Positions 34,909 to 44,377 of a stretch of 64,000 nt of DNA are shown here, piece after piece. The DNA is taken from NCBI GenBank assembly GCA_016285245.1, contig JAEEQH010000009.1:20661-84660 (forward strand), in the 5' to 3' direction. The notes beneath the pieces were generated by a model. It saw only the letters and a program-made list of their open reading frames with translations, searched no databases and had not been told where the DNA came from. The stretch's first letter is position 1. Each line of letters begins with the position of its first letter. A program made the position numbers and the translations under genes. This DNA is from Prevotella sp. (GTDB taxonomy: Bacteria > Bacteroidota > Bacteroidia > Bacteroidales > Bacteroidaceae).

Positions 34909-37446
34909 TCAGTTATCTTTATTATTCAACAGTGGTCCGTCAATCAGGTGGACAACGGCCGATGAACTGGTCACCAGTGAGGTCGCCCTCGACGGGTCTT
35001 TGTCATCATACTGGTACTCACGTGCCTGCAGGTTGTACAGCGAGGGATCGCTGGTGACAACATGACGCGTGTTGCCCTTGGCGTCGCGGATGGCGAGGGC
35101 ATCGTCCGACAGTGTAGCGTTGATACGGAAGAAACGCTCGGTCAAGGGGTTGATGAGCGCCGTCTCATAGTCGCCGCCCTCAGTGGCAGCACCAATGAAC
35201 AGGGCGTTATCCTGAATGTGGTAGCGTACAAATTCCGTAATCTTCAGAGAGTCGGCGCTCTTCTTCTCCAGGTCGCCTTCGGCCTCGGCCAGTTCCACGT
35301 CCTCCCAAGAAGGCAGCTGACCGTTCTGCTGCAACTCCTCGATGCTCTCGTTCGTGGGTACATAGACCGTATAATGATAGGTATTGAAGAGCGAGACGTT
35401 CGTACCGCCGCAGGCGTTACGGTTGTCGTGGGTCTGCTCGAAGAGTCCCGTACCCTCCATCAGCTCGAGGAACTTCGAGAACTCCTCGTGCTGCGACAGG
35501 ATGTCGTGGACTGTCTGGCGTGTACCCAGGATAGGGCTATCCTCCAGGATGTAGCTCTTTCCGTTACCACCCTTCGTCTGGTCGTAGATATAACTGATAG
35601 CGATGGGCTCACCCTCGTTCACCTGGTAGCTGCCCTCGACGGTCATGCCGTTGGCACCCTGTGCCACGTTGTTGACACGGATCTCGGTACCACCCTTCGT
35701 GCGGTAGTACTTGTGGCCGTCCTCGACGTCGCCGATGACGATATGAGTCTCCAGGATGTCGCGCAGGCGGTTCACGATGACGTCATGGTTCGTCTCCTTG
35801 CGCAGAGAGTCACCCAGCTCGCCCGTCTCAGGGTCGTAGTTCCAGACGCTGGCCCATACACGCTCGTTGACGGGCTTCGACTCGTCATAGTAGAAGCGGA
35901 ACAGCTGGGTATTGCCCTTGCCGTAGCTCACGGGGTCAATATACTCCAGGAGTGAGTTGTTCGTCGGGATGAACAGGCTGTAGTAAGCGTTCAGCGAGTT
36001 CAGATAGACGTGGTACTGGTTCTGGGTGATACCCCAGTCCAGCACTTTCATCGTCTGGTTGATCAGTGCGGGGAACGACACGCTGACGTAAGCCGTCGGC
36101 GAGTAGACGCGGTTCGTCATGTAGACGGCACCGTTACAGCCGAGCCACACGCTGTCGATAGCCTCCGTACTGACGCCCATCGGGTCGTTGGCATCGTTGA
36201 GGATGCTACCGAACTTCGACGGCACGGACGAAATGAACGACTGCAGCATATTGTTGTTCAGAAGCTTCACGACTACATCGTTAGGCACCTTGTCCCATGT
36301 GCCGTAGTAGTCCTTCAGCACACGGCCGGCACCTCTCTCCCAGTACTCCTCCAGAGCCTCGTTGCTGGGCACCATCATCACAGCCATGTCACGCTGCATG
36401 ACGATGTTGCCGCTCTCGTCGTTCAGACCGCTGAAGTAGGCGTTCCACTCCGGGTCAAACTTCAGCAGGGCGGGCACGGCGCTGCGGTCGGGAGCCAGCT
36501 CCAGGGGCTCGCCGTCCTGCGACTTCTCCGAGAAGAAGCGCTTCTGGAACACGGTGTCGACATTCGTGTCGTAGAGGTAGTTATACTGACGGGTGACATT
36601 CAGCGTACGGTCGGGATAAGGAGCACAGAAACGCTCCAGCAGACTATTGAACATACTCAGCTGGGGTTTCGAGGCAATGAGGTCGGCCATGTTCGACAAT
36701 GGCGTGATGACCTCTTCCATCTTATGGATGAAACCGTTCGAGCAACGGATGTTCGGCGTCTCCACCTTCACACCGTTGACGGAGGCGTCACCGGTCTGGC
36801 GCTGCGCTGTATGATTGAAAAGGAAGTCGTAGTCCTCGTTGGTGATGCGCTTGTTCGTGAGCATCTTCTCAATGAACTGCACCAGGGGCACCGTCGTCTG
36901 GTCGTGCATACACACCATCGACCGTCCCGACTCGCGGTAGCGGGCCCAGTAGGGGTTGTTGGGCATATCCTCGGGCTTCAGCACACGGACAGAGTCGTAC
37001 ATCGTGCTCGATGCGAAGCGGCGCATACACTCACCCTCCTTTGGCGGCGTTCCCTCGACGTTCGAGAGGTTCTGCAACTGAATGGAGTTGTCAATCATAC
37101 TGCCGTAGAGCAGCAACTTCTTCTGCGAGGTCGACAGGTCGGCATAGTTACGCACTCCCCAGCTGTTGTTGCTGAAGAAGCGAGCATACGCCTCGTCATC
37201 GGCCACGAAGAGTGTCTTCGAACCTGTCTTTGCCAGCACTTCGCGGTAGTCCAGGTCGTCAATCATCCGTACTGTAATCGTGTAGTCGCCCTGTTCGTCG
37301 AGCCAGTTGTAGATACTCGAGCCCCACCCGTCGGGAGTCCGCTCGTCGAGATCGTAGTCTGAGCACGACATGAAGGCGCTACTACCAGCTAACAGCACAC
37401 CGGCGGCAAGTAACCTCAGAAGGTTAAATGGTTTTTCGGTCTTCAT
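34909..37446 (-). CDS. Multi-FAS1-domain lipoprotein, 845 aa
   Basis: A lipoprotein (MKTEKPFNLLRLLAAGVLLAGSSAFMSC, Cys about 28) with several fasciclin-like segments: about 45-260 (TLFVADDEAYARFFSNN), about 270-480 (PSNEALEEYW), about 490-660 (SLFIPTNNSLLEYI) and about 660-830 (TVYVPTNESIEEL). The motifs F(I/V)PTN and NG(F/V)(I/V)H recur as expected for FAS1. It is the first gene of the operon running to 21271 and has an upstream -7 box at 37487-37494. Its place ahead of SusC/SusD is unusual; function is inferred to be surface adhesion or ligand capture. Confidence 0.85.
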   Translation of the reverse strand: MKTEKPFNLLRLLAAGVLLAGSSAFMSCSDYDLDERTPDGWGSSIYNWLDEQGDYTITVRMIDDLDYREVLAKTGSKTLFVADDEAYARFFSNNSWGVRNYADLSTSQKKLLLYGSMIDNSIQLQNLSNVEGTPPKEGECMRRFASSTMYDSVRVLKPEDMPNNPYWARYRESGRSMVCMHDQTTVPLVQFIEKMLTNKRITNEDYDFLFNHTAQRQTGDASVNGVKVETPNIRCSNGFIHKMEEVITPLSNMADLIASKPQLSMFNSLLERFCAPYPDRTLNVTRQYNYLYDTNVDTVFQKRFFSEKSQDGEPLELAPDRSAVPALLKFDPEWNAYFSGLNDESGNIVMQRDMAVMMVPSNEALEEYWERGAGRVLKDYYGTWDKVPNDVVVKLLNNNMLQSFISSVPSKFGSILNDANDPMGVSTEAIDSVWLGCNGAVYMTNRVYSPTAYVSVSFPALINQTMKVLDWGITQNQYHVYLNSLNAYYSLFIPTNNSLLEYIDPVSYGKGNTQLFRFYYDESKPVNERVWASVWNYDPETGELGDSLRKETNHDVIVNRLRDILETHIVIGDVEDGHKYYRTKGGTEIRVNNVAQGANGMTVEGSYQVNEGEPIAISYIYDQTKGGNGKSYILEDSPILGTRQTVHDILSQHEEFSKFLELMEGTGLFEQTHDNRNACGGTNVSLFNTYHYTVYVPTNESIEELQQNGQLPSWEDVELAEAEGDLEKKSADSLKITEFVRYHIQDNALFIGAATEGGDYETALINPLTERFFRINATLSDDALAIRDAKGNTRHVVTSDPSLYNLQAREYQYDDKDPSRATSLVTSSSAVVHLIDGPLLNNKDN

Positions 37447-37486
37447 AACGTTTTTTTGGTTTTTATTTTAGTGAAATATTTTGGTG

Positions 37487-37494
37487 CAAAGGTA
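37487..37494 (-). promoter_or_regulatory. -7 box upstream of the FAS1-SusC/SusD operon
   Basis: TACCTTTG on the minus strand, about 40 nt before the start codon. No -33 TTTG at the usual spacing, consistent with activation by the HTCS but not proof of it. Confidence 0.55.
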
Positions 37495-37591
37495 CTAATA
37501 ATATATGCGCGAAGGTTTCGGCCACGTTTGCGCGGCTTTCACATTCGTCAACAGTCATATAAATTATGTTGCAGGTGTTTTTGTTTTTGTC

Positions 37592-38167
37592 TCAACCGAC
37601 AGAAATGGCCGGAAATACCGTGTAAACGTAGCGCTCCGAGGGGTCGACAACAGTTGTAAAAAGGTTTTCGTCGACACCCTCGAGGACCGTCTTAAGACCA
37701 TCAACAATTCCCTGACCCGAGCACTTCAGCAGTGCCTCCTTCATCGTCCACAGACGGGTGAAAGCCACCTCGGGCGAGGCGGCTGCCGCTATCGCCGCCC
37801 GCTCGTCCTCACTCATCGTGTATGCAGCCAACTGCTCACGATAACGGCCGATACTCTCGACATCGATACCCACGGGACGGTCACTAACGGCGCAGGCAAC
37901 GGCCTCGCGACAGTGGCTCAGACTGAAATGGATATCGGGGTAATCAGCAAGCAACGGCTTGCCATGTTCTCCGTAGTTGAAGCGGGGATTGCCGGTGATA
38001 CCGTACCCCTCGTGCAGTGCCCGCTTCAGCAAGAGATATGCCAGTGCACACTGCCGCCGTCCCAACTCGTGACGGTAGCGGAGCGCCTGTTCGCGCCGCT
38101 CGGGCGACAGTTCCAGCAGGGCTGCCTCCAGGTCGAAGTCCCATATATGGTCGTCGATATACAACAT
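37592..38167 (-). CDS. 4'-phosphopantetheinyl transferase (Sfp/AcpT type)
   Basis: A 191-residue cytosolic enzyme that transfers phosphopantetheine from CoA to a serine of carrier proteins such as ACP. The family motifs are intact: G100-I-D102-V-E104 (Mg2+ and CoA site) and W140-T-M-K143-E144-A-L-L-K148. The length fits the compact bacterial form. It lies downstream of the DUF4332 gene on the same strand with a terminator between. Its target (fatty-acid ACP or another carrier) cannot be told from the context. Confidence 0.9.
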   Translation of the reverse strand: MLYIDDHIWDFDLEAALLELSPERREQALRYRHELGRRQCALAYLLLKRALHEGYGITGNPRFNYGEHGKPLLADYPDIHFSLSHCREAVACAVSDRPVGIDVESIGRYREQLAAYTMSEDERAAIAAAASPEVAFTRLWTMKEALLKCSGQGIVDGLKTVLEGVDENLFTTVVDPSERYVYTVFPAISVG

Positions 38168-38179
38168 TTCGGAGACAAA

Positions 38180-38216
38180 AAAGGCTCTCAGGCCATCAGA
38201 TTGCCCGAGAGCCTTT
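38180..38216 (-). terminator. Terminator between the DUF4332 and PPTase genes
   Basis: Arms AAAGGCTCTC (38180-38189) and GAGAGCCTTT (38207-38216), followed on the minus strand by a T-run. It acts on the gene ending at 38226. Confidence 0.8.
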
Positions 38217-38225
38217 AGACGTTCA

Positions 38226-38633
38226 TTAGTAAGTCATCTTCGGCTCCAACTCCTTGGCCTGGTCGATCATCTTCTGTACCTCGATGACGGCAGGCACACG
38301 ATTGCAGATGTTCTTCTGTTCGTTCACCTCGACGAGCTTCGGCTGGAGGTTCTCAGCTACACGGTGGCGGAACTCCTTAACGGTGTCGACGCCGGCGGCC
38401 TCAAGGAGCTCGGCAAACTGCGGTCCAACGCCGTTAATACGGAAGAGGTCGGCATGGTTCGTCCACTTCAGGATGAGCTTCTCGCTGATGCCTGTAGCCT
38501 CAGCCAGTTCTTTGCGGCCCTTGGGGGCGGCACACTTCTCAAGCAGTTCGCTGACCTTGTTGATACCTGCTGCGATGAGCTTCTCGGCGTATACATCACC
38601 TACGCCCTCGATGTCGATAATCTTGTAATCCAT
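38226..38633 (-). CDS. DUF4332-type helix-hairpin-helix protein
   Basis: A 135-residue protein with two helix-hairpin-helix-like halves (IEGVGDVYAEKLIAAGI near residues 8-24 and INGVGPQFAELLEAAGV near 66-82), typical of DUF4332 proteins. HhH motifs usually bind DNA without sequence preference; the cellular role is unknown. It is a single-gene unit with a -7 box at 38679-38686 and a terminator at 38180-38216. Confidence 0.85.
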   Translation of the reverse strand: MDYKIIDIEGVGDVYAEKLIAAGINKVSELLEKCAAPKGRKELAEATGISEKLILKWTNHADLFRINGVGPQFAELLEAAGVDTVKEFRHRVAENLQPKLVEVNEQKNICNRVPAVIEVQKMIDQAKELEPKMTY

Positions 38634-38678
38634 ACGTTTGTGTTTTTTGAAAGGTTAGTAATCCAATGTATTCTGCCG

Positions 38679-38686
38679 CAAAGATA
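38679..38686 (-). promoter_or_regulatory. -7 box of the DUF4332 gene
   Basis: TATCTTTG on the minus strand, about 45 nt upstream of the start codon; no clear -33 box. Confidence 0.55.
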
Positions 38687-38761
38687 GTAAAAAAACATTT
38701 TAATTCGCGGTCTTTTAACTCCCTTTAACTCCTTCGGGCCCATAAACTCCCATATTTTTCG

Positions 38762-38852
38762 TATCTTTGCGCTCATTCAAGCGCGAAGAAACTCCGTCTC
38801 GACAAAAAAGAAACAAGTTTCTTTGTTTTGTGCTCGACTTTTCGTATCTTTG
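38762..38852 (+). promoter_or_regulatory. Promoter(s) of the PL11 gene
   Basis: A full promoter is seen: TTTG 38822-38825, 19 nt, TATCTTTG 38845-38852, about 46 nt before the start codon. A second CGTATCTTTGC copy at 38761-38771 lacks a -33 box and may be a duplicate. Confidence 0.75.
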
Positions 38853-38898
38853 CACCCGCAAAATAAGAAACATACTAAAACAACTAAAAACAATAACA

Positions 38899-41800
38899 AT
38901 GAAAAGACTGACATTACTGCTATGTGCCGTACTGTGTGCCGTCACCACGGCGCTGGCACAGCGCTCCACCGACCGTCTGGACCGTGGTCTCATAGCCATG
39001 AAGGTATCTGGCGGTGTGTACCTGAACTGGCGAATTCTGGCTGACGAGTATTACGACGTCACGTACAACGTATACCGCGACGGCACGAAGCTGAACGACG
39101 AGCCACTGAGTGTGTCGAACTTCACCGACAAGGGCGGCACGGCAACGAGCAGCTACACTGTCCGCGCCGTCACCGCTGCCGGTGAGCAGGAGGCTTCGAA
39201 AGCCGTCAAGCCGTGGAGCACCAGCTACAAAGAGATTAAGCTGAAGCACGAGGGCATTGCCAGCACCCTTGTCCCTAACGACGCCACCTGTGCTGATGTC
39301 GACGGCGACGGCGAGTTGGAGATTATCATGAAGTTCGATAACCTCAGCGAGATGGAACAGGCGTACCCTCGCAACGGTCCGAAGATAAACGGCAAGGATA
39401 CGGGCGAATACACCATCTTCGAGTGCTTCAAGCTCGACGGCACCCGTCTGTGGTGGATTAACTGCGGTCCTAACATGGGCGACTTCCAGAACAACGAGCA
39501 GAACATCGCCGTCTTCGACTGGGACGGCGACGGCAAGGCGGAGGCCGTGATGCGTGCCGCTGACGGTACGGTCATCCACAAGGCCGACGGCACTACCCAC
39601 GTCGTGGGCAGCAAGACCTACAACGTGCGCGCTGCCAACGGCGGCGGCGTGAACTGGTTTGTCACCACGAACAGCGAGTTCCTTGTCTACCTGAACGGCG
39701 AGACAGGCGAGGTCTACGACCAGCTGGCCTATCCGTTGCCGCTGCTGGAAAGTAACGAGACCAAAATGGAAGATGCCTGGGGCGACGGCTCCGGCCACCG
39801 TGCTTCAAAGCACTTCTTCGGTGCACCGTACCTGGACGGACGCAAGCCCAGCATCTTCATTGCCCGCGGCATCTACACACGCCACAAGATGGCCGCCTAC
39901 GACGTCAACCCTGCCACCCACAAGCTGTCGCTGCGCTGGAAGTGGGTCAACAACACCTGGGGTCCGTGGAAGGGTCAGGGCTACCACAACTATGCCGTCG
40001 CCGACGTCGACATGGACGGCCGCGACGAGATTGTATTCGGCTCAATGGTCATCGACGACAACGGCAAGGGGCTTTCTACGACGGGCTTCGGTCATGGCGA
40101 TGCCGAGACCGTGGCCGACCTGAACCCTTACATCCACGGACTGGAAATCTATGCATGCATGGAGGACCAGCCAGGCAACAACTACCGCGATGCCACAACG
40201 TCGAAAGTCTATCACCGCTTCATGGCGGGCAAGGACGACGGCCGCGCCATTGCCGGAAACTTCTCCAACCAATTCCCCGGCGGATTGGGATGCTCGGCAC
40301 GCGAGGGTGCCATCAGTACCGTCAAGAACACCGCCATCAACGGACTCGACGCTACGGGTGTGAACACCAATATGCGCATTTACTGGGACGACGATCTCTG
40401 CTCGGAGACGTTCAACTACGTCAACGGCAAGAACACCGCTGGCTGCGTCGCCAAGTACGGCTCATGGACACCTATCTACACCATGGAGGGGTCGATGACC
40501 AACAACGACACCAAGGGCACACCCTGCTTCCAGGGCGACATCCTCGGCGACTGGCGTGAAGAGGTCATCATGCGCACCGCCAGCAACACCATCCGGATCT
40601 ACTCCACCCCAACGCCCACCAGCTACCGCATACCGTCGCTATGGTACGACCACCAGTACCGCAACGCTATGGTGTGGCAGATGAACGGCTACAACCAGCC
40701 GCCCAACATCAGCTACTTCCTCGGACAGCTGGAAGACATCACCATGGCTCCGCCGCCACTGACCATGACGGGCCGCGAGGAGGTGAAGACTGGCGGCACC
40801 ATAGGCAGCAGCCTCAACGGCAAGCACGTCATCGTCTGCGAGACGAGCGACAGCGAGATAGCCCTCGAGGCCGGCGCCCAGCCCTCAGTGCTGACGTTCA
40901 ACGTCCCCTCGTGGGTGCAGGGAACGGCTGGCAGCGAGGCAACGGTACAGAACCCGAAGATCAACTACACCTATTATACTTGTAACGTCAACGGTAGCGG
41001 ACTCAGCGGCAGCACACGCCTCGTGAAGCAGGGCGACGGCATACTGCAGTTGCCCAAGACCGACTTCTCCCATACTGGCAGAACAGACATCTGGGAGGGC
41101 ACGGTGCGCTTCGACGGCACCATGACCAAGTCGGAGCTGTGGCTGAACCGCCACACCACCCTGGAATCCGACGGCGGCACATTCCAAGACATCCGTGCCG
41201 ACTACGGCTCGGCCATCAACGTCGGCAACGGCGACGCTCCCTCGTCCATCAACATCAACACTCTGGCTCTGGGCTTTGGTTCACGTCTGGTCGTCAACGT
41301 CTTCAGCGACGGGCAGAAAGCCGACATCGTAAAGGCCAAGAAGATGACCATCGAGCGTAAGACCGGTAGCGCCTGGACACAGGGCGGTCCGGAGTTCCTC
41401 ATGCCCATCATCGAGCTGAAGCCCCACCTGGCCGAGGGCGAGCAGAAACTGGCCGTCGGCAAGTACATCATTGGCGAAATCGGCGAGATTGAGGGTTCCA
41501 TCGACAACATCATTCTCAAGGGCGCCGAGACACAGAAGAAGCGCATCTCTGTCGAAGACGGCAAACTGGTCGTCGAGGTCATCGGTATGCGCGACATCGC
41601 CTCCATCCGCTGGAATGGCACTACCGGTGTTAACGGCAACCGCTGGGACGACGGCGACAGCGAGAACTTCACCATCGGCGACGACCGCGAGACCACAATC
41701 TTCGTGGCTGGCGACGAGGTGACCTTCGACGACGAAGCTGGCTCGAAGTCGGTCAACATCACGACCAACGTCTATCCTGCCAAGATTACCGTCGACGCCA

Positions 41801-43470
41801 CTAGCACCTACTCCATCAGCGGCTCGGGCGCCATCAGCGGCAACACACAGCTGGTCAAGGAGAACAGCGGCACGCTGACCATCATCGGCGAGAACAGCTA
41901 CACTGGCGGTAACCACCTGTTCGGCGGCACCACCTCGGTCAAGAAGCTCGCTAACCAGTACTCCGCCACGGGCAACCTCGGAGGCATCACTACCAAGCCA
42001 GAGCTCTTCACCATCCACGATGGCGCCGTGCTGCAGACGACAGCTGCCGTTGAGCAGGGCTCGCCGATGCAGATGATTGGCGAGGTGGGTGGAGTCATCA
42101 ACAACAGCAACGACTTCCTTGTGGCTAAGCCCATCAGCGGCACTCGCCTGACCAAGCGTGGCTCGGGCTGGATGAAGCTAAACCAGTCGAACACCAGTCT
42201 GGACACACTCGTTGTCGAGGCTGGCGTCCTGCAGTGTCTCAACGCCAATATGCCTGCCAAGGCCGTGATACTTGCCGGCGGCGAGCTGCGCGAGAACACC
42301 GGCACGAACTACACTATCAAAGTTGCCGAGAAGAAGAGCGGCTCCTGGTATATGGCCAATCGCTCCACCTATACAAACAAGATCACTGGCAAGGGCACCC
42401 TTACCGCCTACTGCGTCACCGAGAAAGGCACCAACTACTACGCTACGCGCACACCCGTGCAGTGTAACTTCAGCGAGTTTGAAGGCACACTGAAGCCGAC
42501 GTCGAGCCTCGACGAGGCCAACAACCTCCGCTTCACGCTGAACACCGACAAGGGTATGCCCAACGGCGCCATGGACATCGCCAACACCGTCATTGTCCAG
42601 AACACCGGTAAGACCTTCCGCATCGGTAAGGTCACCGGCACAGGACGCCTCGGCGGCGGCTGTGCCTTCAACAACAACGGCGGCACCATTCCCGCCAACA
42701 CCTGGGTCATCGGCAATGACGACAACTGGACGACAAAGGTCCGTGTCACCGCAGACGCACACTTCCAGAAGGTGGGCAGTGGCATCGTCACCTGGCAGGG
42801 AGCCAGCGACAACAGCGGCGCCACCGCCATCAAGGAGGGCACGCTGAAGCTCACCACCGGCGGTGTGCTCGGCACGGGCGCGCTGACCATTGAGAGCGGT
42901 GCCACCCTCTGCGGTGCCAACTCCTCATCGTCACAGCTGAAGAACAGCGCCGTCTTCGTACGCAGCGGCGGCACCATCCTCGCCGGTCCCACGCCAGGAG
43001 CCCAGCAGGGTGTCCTCTACTTCGGCGGCAAGAACGTGACCATCAGCGAGGGCGCCTTCCTCGAGTTCTCCATCTACCGTCGCGGTTCATCGGTCGTCAC
43101 CGGCGGCACGAGCATCCAGAACATCGGCACACTCAGCATCGACGGCACCATCCGCATCTACTTGCCTGAGGCAGGACTGCAGGTGGAGCCCGGCGACAGC
43201 GTCATCCTCTGGAAGGACGTCAAGACCGTCACCGGCACGCCGAAGCTCGAGACCACCCTCATCGACGGTGCCAAGGGTCTCTACTGGGATACCACCGACA
43301 TCCATCGCGGCGTCCTCCGCGTCATCAGCGGTCCCACCGGCATTGACATGACGACAAACGACGAACGTGGAACCACGGACGACCTCTACGACCTCCGCGG
43401 CCGCCGCGTCGACGGCCAGCCACGCCAGGGCATCTACATCCGCCGCGGCAAAGTCGTCGTGATTAAGTGA
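38899..43470 (+). CDS. PL11 rhamnogalacturonan lyase with long beta-repeat extension
   Basis: A 1523-residue secreted lyase that should cleave the rhamnogalacturonan I backbone of pectin. The ATG at 38899 (MKRLTLLLCAVLCAVTTALAQ) is used; the frame extends upstream through the promoter. Residues about 22-630 are a complete PL11 catalytic region (RSTDRLDRGLIAMKVSGGVYLNWR, ADVDMDGRDEIVFGS, GNFSNQFPGGLGCSAREG). Residues about 640-1480 are repeated beta-strand segments like autotransporter-associated repeats (GTLTIIGENSYTGGN, SGATAIKEGTLKLTTGG), ending in a type IX-like tail (YDLRGRRVDGQPRQGIYIRRG). PL11 enzymes are usually about 620 residues, so the extension more than doubles it. The CE12 esterase at 61776 acts on the same polymer. 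Confidence 0.92.
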   Translation: MKRLTLLLCAVLCAVTTALAQRSTDRLDRGLIAMKVSGGVYLNWRILADEYYDVTYNVYRDGTKLNDEPLSVSNFTDKGGTATSSYTVRAVTAAGEQEASKAVKPWSTSYKEIKLKHEGIASTLVPNDATCADVDGDGELEIIMKFDNLSEMEQAYPRNGPKINGKDTGEYTIFECFKLDGTRLWWINCGPNMGDFQNNEQNIAVFDWDGDGKAEAVMRAADGTVIHKADGTTHVVGSKTYNVRAANGGGVNWFVTTNSEFLVYLNGETGEVYDQLAYPLPLLESNETKMEDAWGDGSGHRASKHFFGAPYLDGRKPSIFIARGIYTRHKMAAYDVNPATHKLSLRWKWVNNTWGPWKGQGYHNYAVADVDMDGRDEIVFGSMVIDDNGKGLSTTGFGHGDAETVADLNPYIHGLEIYACMEDQPGNNYRDATTSKVYHRFMAGKDDGRAIAGNFSNQFPGGLGCSAREGAISTVKNTAINGLDATGVNTNMRIYWDDDLCSETFNYVNGKNTAGCVAKYGSWTPIYTMEGSMTNNDTKGTPCFQGDILGDWREEVIMRTASNTIRIYSTPTPTSYRIPSLWYDHQYRNAMVWQMNGYNQPPNISYFLGQLEDITMAPPPLTMTGREEVKTGGTIGSSLNGKHVIVCETSDSEIALEAGAQPSVLTFNVPSWVQGTAGSEATVQNPKINYTYYTCNVNGSGLSGSTRLVKQGDGILQLPKTDFSHTGRTDIWEGTVRFDGTMTKSELWLNRHTTLESDGGTFQDIRADYGSAINVGNGDAPSSININTLALGFGSRLVVNVFSDGQKADIVKAKKMTIERKTGSAWTQGGPEFLMPIIELKPHLAEGEQKLAVGKYIIGEIGEIEGSIDNIILKGAETQKKRISVEDGKLVVEVIGMRDIASIRWNGTTGVNGNRWDDGDSENFTIGDDRETTIFVAGDEVTFDDEAGSKSVNITTNVYPAKITVDATSTYSISGSGAISGNTQLVKENSGTLTIIGENSYTGGNHLFGGTTSVKKLANQYSATGNLGGITTKPELFTIHDGAVLQTTAAVEQGSPMQMIGEVGGVINNSNDFLVAKPISGTRLTKRGSGWMKLNQSNTSLDTLVVEAGVLQCLNANMPAKAVILAGGELRENTGTNYTIKVAEKKSGSWYMANRSTYTNKITGKGTLTAYCVTEKGTNYYATRTPVQCNFSEFEGTLKPTSSLDEANNLRFTLNTDKGMPNGAMDIANTVIVQNTGKTFRIGKVTGTGRLGGGCAFNNNGGTIPANTWVIGNDDNWTTKVRVTADAHFQKVGSGIVTWQGASDNSGATAIKEGTLKLTTGGVLGTGALTIESGATLCGANSSSSQLKNSAVFVRSGGTILAGPTPGAQQGVLYFGGKNVTISEGAFLEFSIYRRGSSVVTGGTSIQNIGTLSIDGTIRIYLPEAGLQVEPGDSVILWKDVKTVTGTPKLETTLIDGAKGLYWDTTDIHRGVLRVISGPTGIDMTTNDERGTTDDLYDLRGRRVDGQPRQGIYIRRGKVVVIK

Positions 43471-43490
43471 GAATAAAAACAGCCCCAAAA

Positions 43491-43520
43491 AGCGGCTCCA
43501 AGGTTGCACTTGGAGCCGCT
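43491..43520 (+). terminator. Terminator of the PL11 gene
   Basis: Stem AGCGGCTCCAAG with CTTGGAGCCGCT, then TTTCTTTT on the plus strand, 20 bp after the stop. Confidence 0.85.
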
Positions 43521-43684
43521 TTTCTTTTCCGTATTTTTATCAATTATGTCGATGAAATGGGCGATTTTTGCGGATTAATATTCTTGCATACGTGGATTTC
43601 AATTGGCCGTCGAGCTATACCTTCTTTTTGTGTAGTTGACGACAGAGTACACAAAGAGTCCCATTTGTGTAGTTGGCGTCAGAG

Positions 43685-43910
43685 AGGTGACCGTTGGCAA
43701 GGAAAAGGTGGTCTTTAGCTATAGAGGCCTGGCAGGCCTTTCCAAGAAGGTACACTTTACGGTTGAATTCTCTCGAAAATTGCTCGCTAAAGACCACCTT
43801 ATTGCCAAATAAGGTCATCTTTTCGTCGCTAAAGGTCACCTTTAGAAACGTAAAGACCACCTTTAGAAACGTAAAGGTCATCTTTTCACCGCTAAAGGTG
43901 ACCTTTTCCG
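43685..43910. repeat. 21-bp-period array with GGTGACC/GGTGGTC cores, copy 2
   Basis: Units such as AAAGGTCACCTTTAGAAACG and AAAGACCACCTTTAGAAACG in both orientations; the more regular part is 43785-43910. Same unit as 16828-16925. The minus-strand open frame repeats every seven residues and is not credible as a gene. Confidence 0.8.
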
Positions 43911-43990
43911 GCGGCTGGGTCACGAACACGAATTTTTAGACAAAGAATTGTTTGATTTAAGAAATGAATTGGTTGTTTTTCTTGGAAACG

Positions 43991-44021
43991 CGCTCGGCTT
44001 TGCCGCTTTGCTTGCAAAGAA
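43991..44021. repeat. CTTTGCTTGCAAAG hairpin element
   Basis: CGCTCGGC..TGCCGCTTTGCTTGCAAAG, member of the four-copy family. Confidence 0.75.
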
Positions 44022-44203
44022 TATGAATAATAATGTTTTTTCTAGGAAACGAATTGTCATAATATCCATAATGACATTTTATTACGGTCAAAATTACAAT
44101 AATTACGGAAATTCGTTTCAGAAAACCACAGGGACATACCTATGGCCGACAGTTAGGTGCGGGAAGTGCGGGAAGTGTGACGTTTTTTTCCTATTCACTA
44201 TCA

Positions 44204-44367
44204 TACTATGCGCACGCGTACACGTACGCGCATAGTATAGTTGTCATACCCTAAAATTATCCCGCTTATCTCGCTTATCCCACACCTGAACTGTTTGCAG
44301 GTAATGTGAGATAAGCGGGATAAGCGGGATGTTTTTCTGTTTAGCTACTATATACGCGCGCGTGCGC
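44204..44367. repeat. Composite repeat, copy 2
   Basis: RY palindrome TACTATGCGC...GCGCATAGTA (about 44204-44237), arms 44261-44287 and 44299-44328 (CCCGCTTAT units), then TATATACGCGCGCGTGCGC (about 44349-44367). Same order as at 16248-16471, but with a short loop here. Confidence 0.8.
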
Positions 44368-44377
44368 ATTTTTCTTA

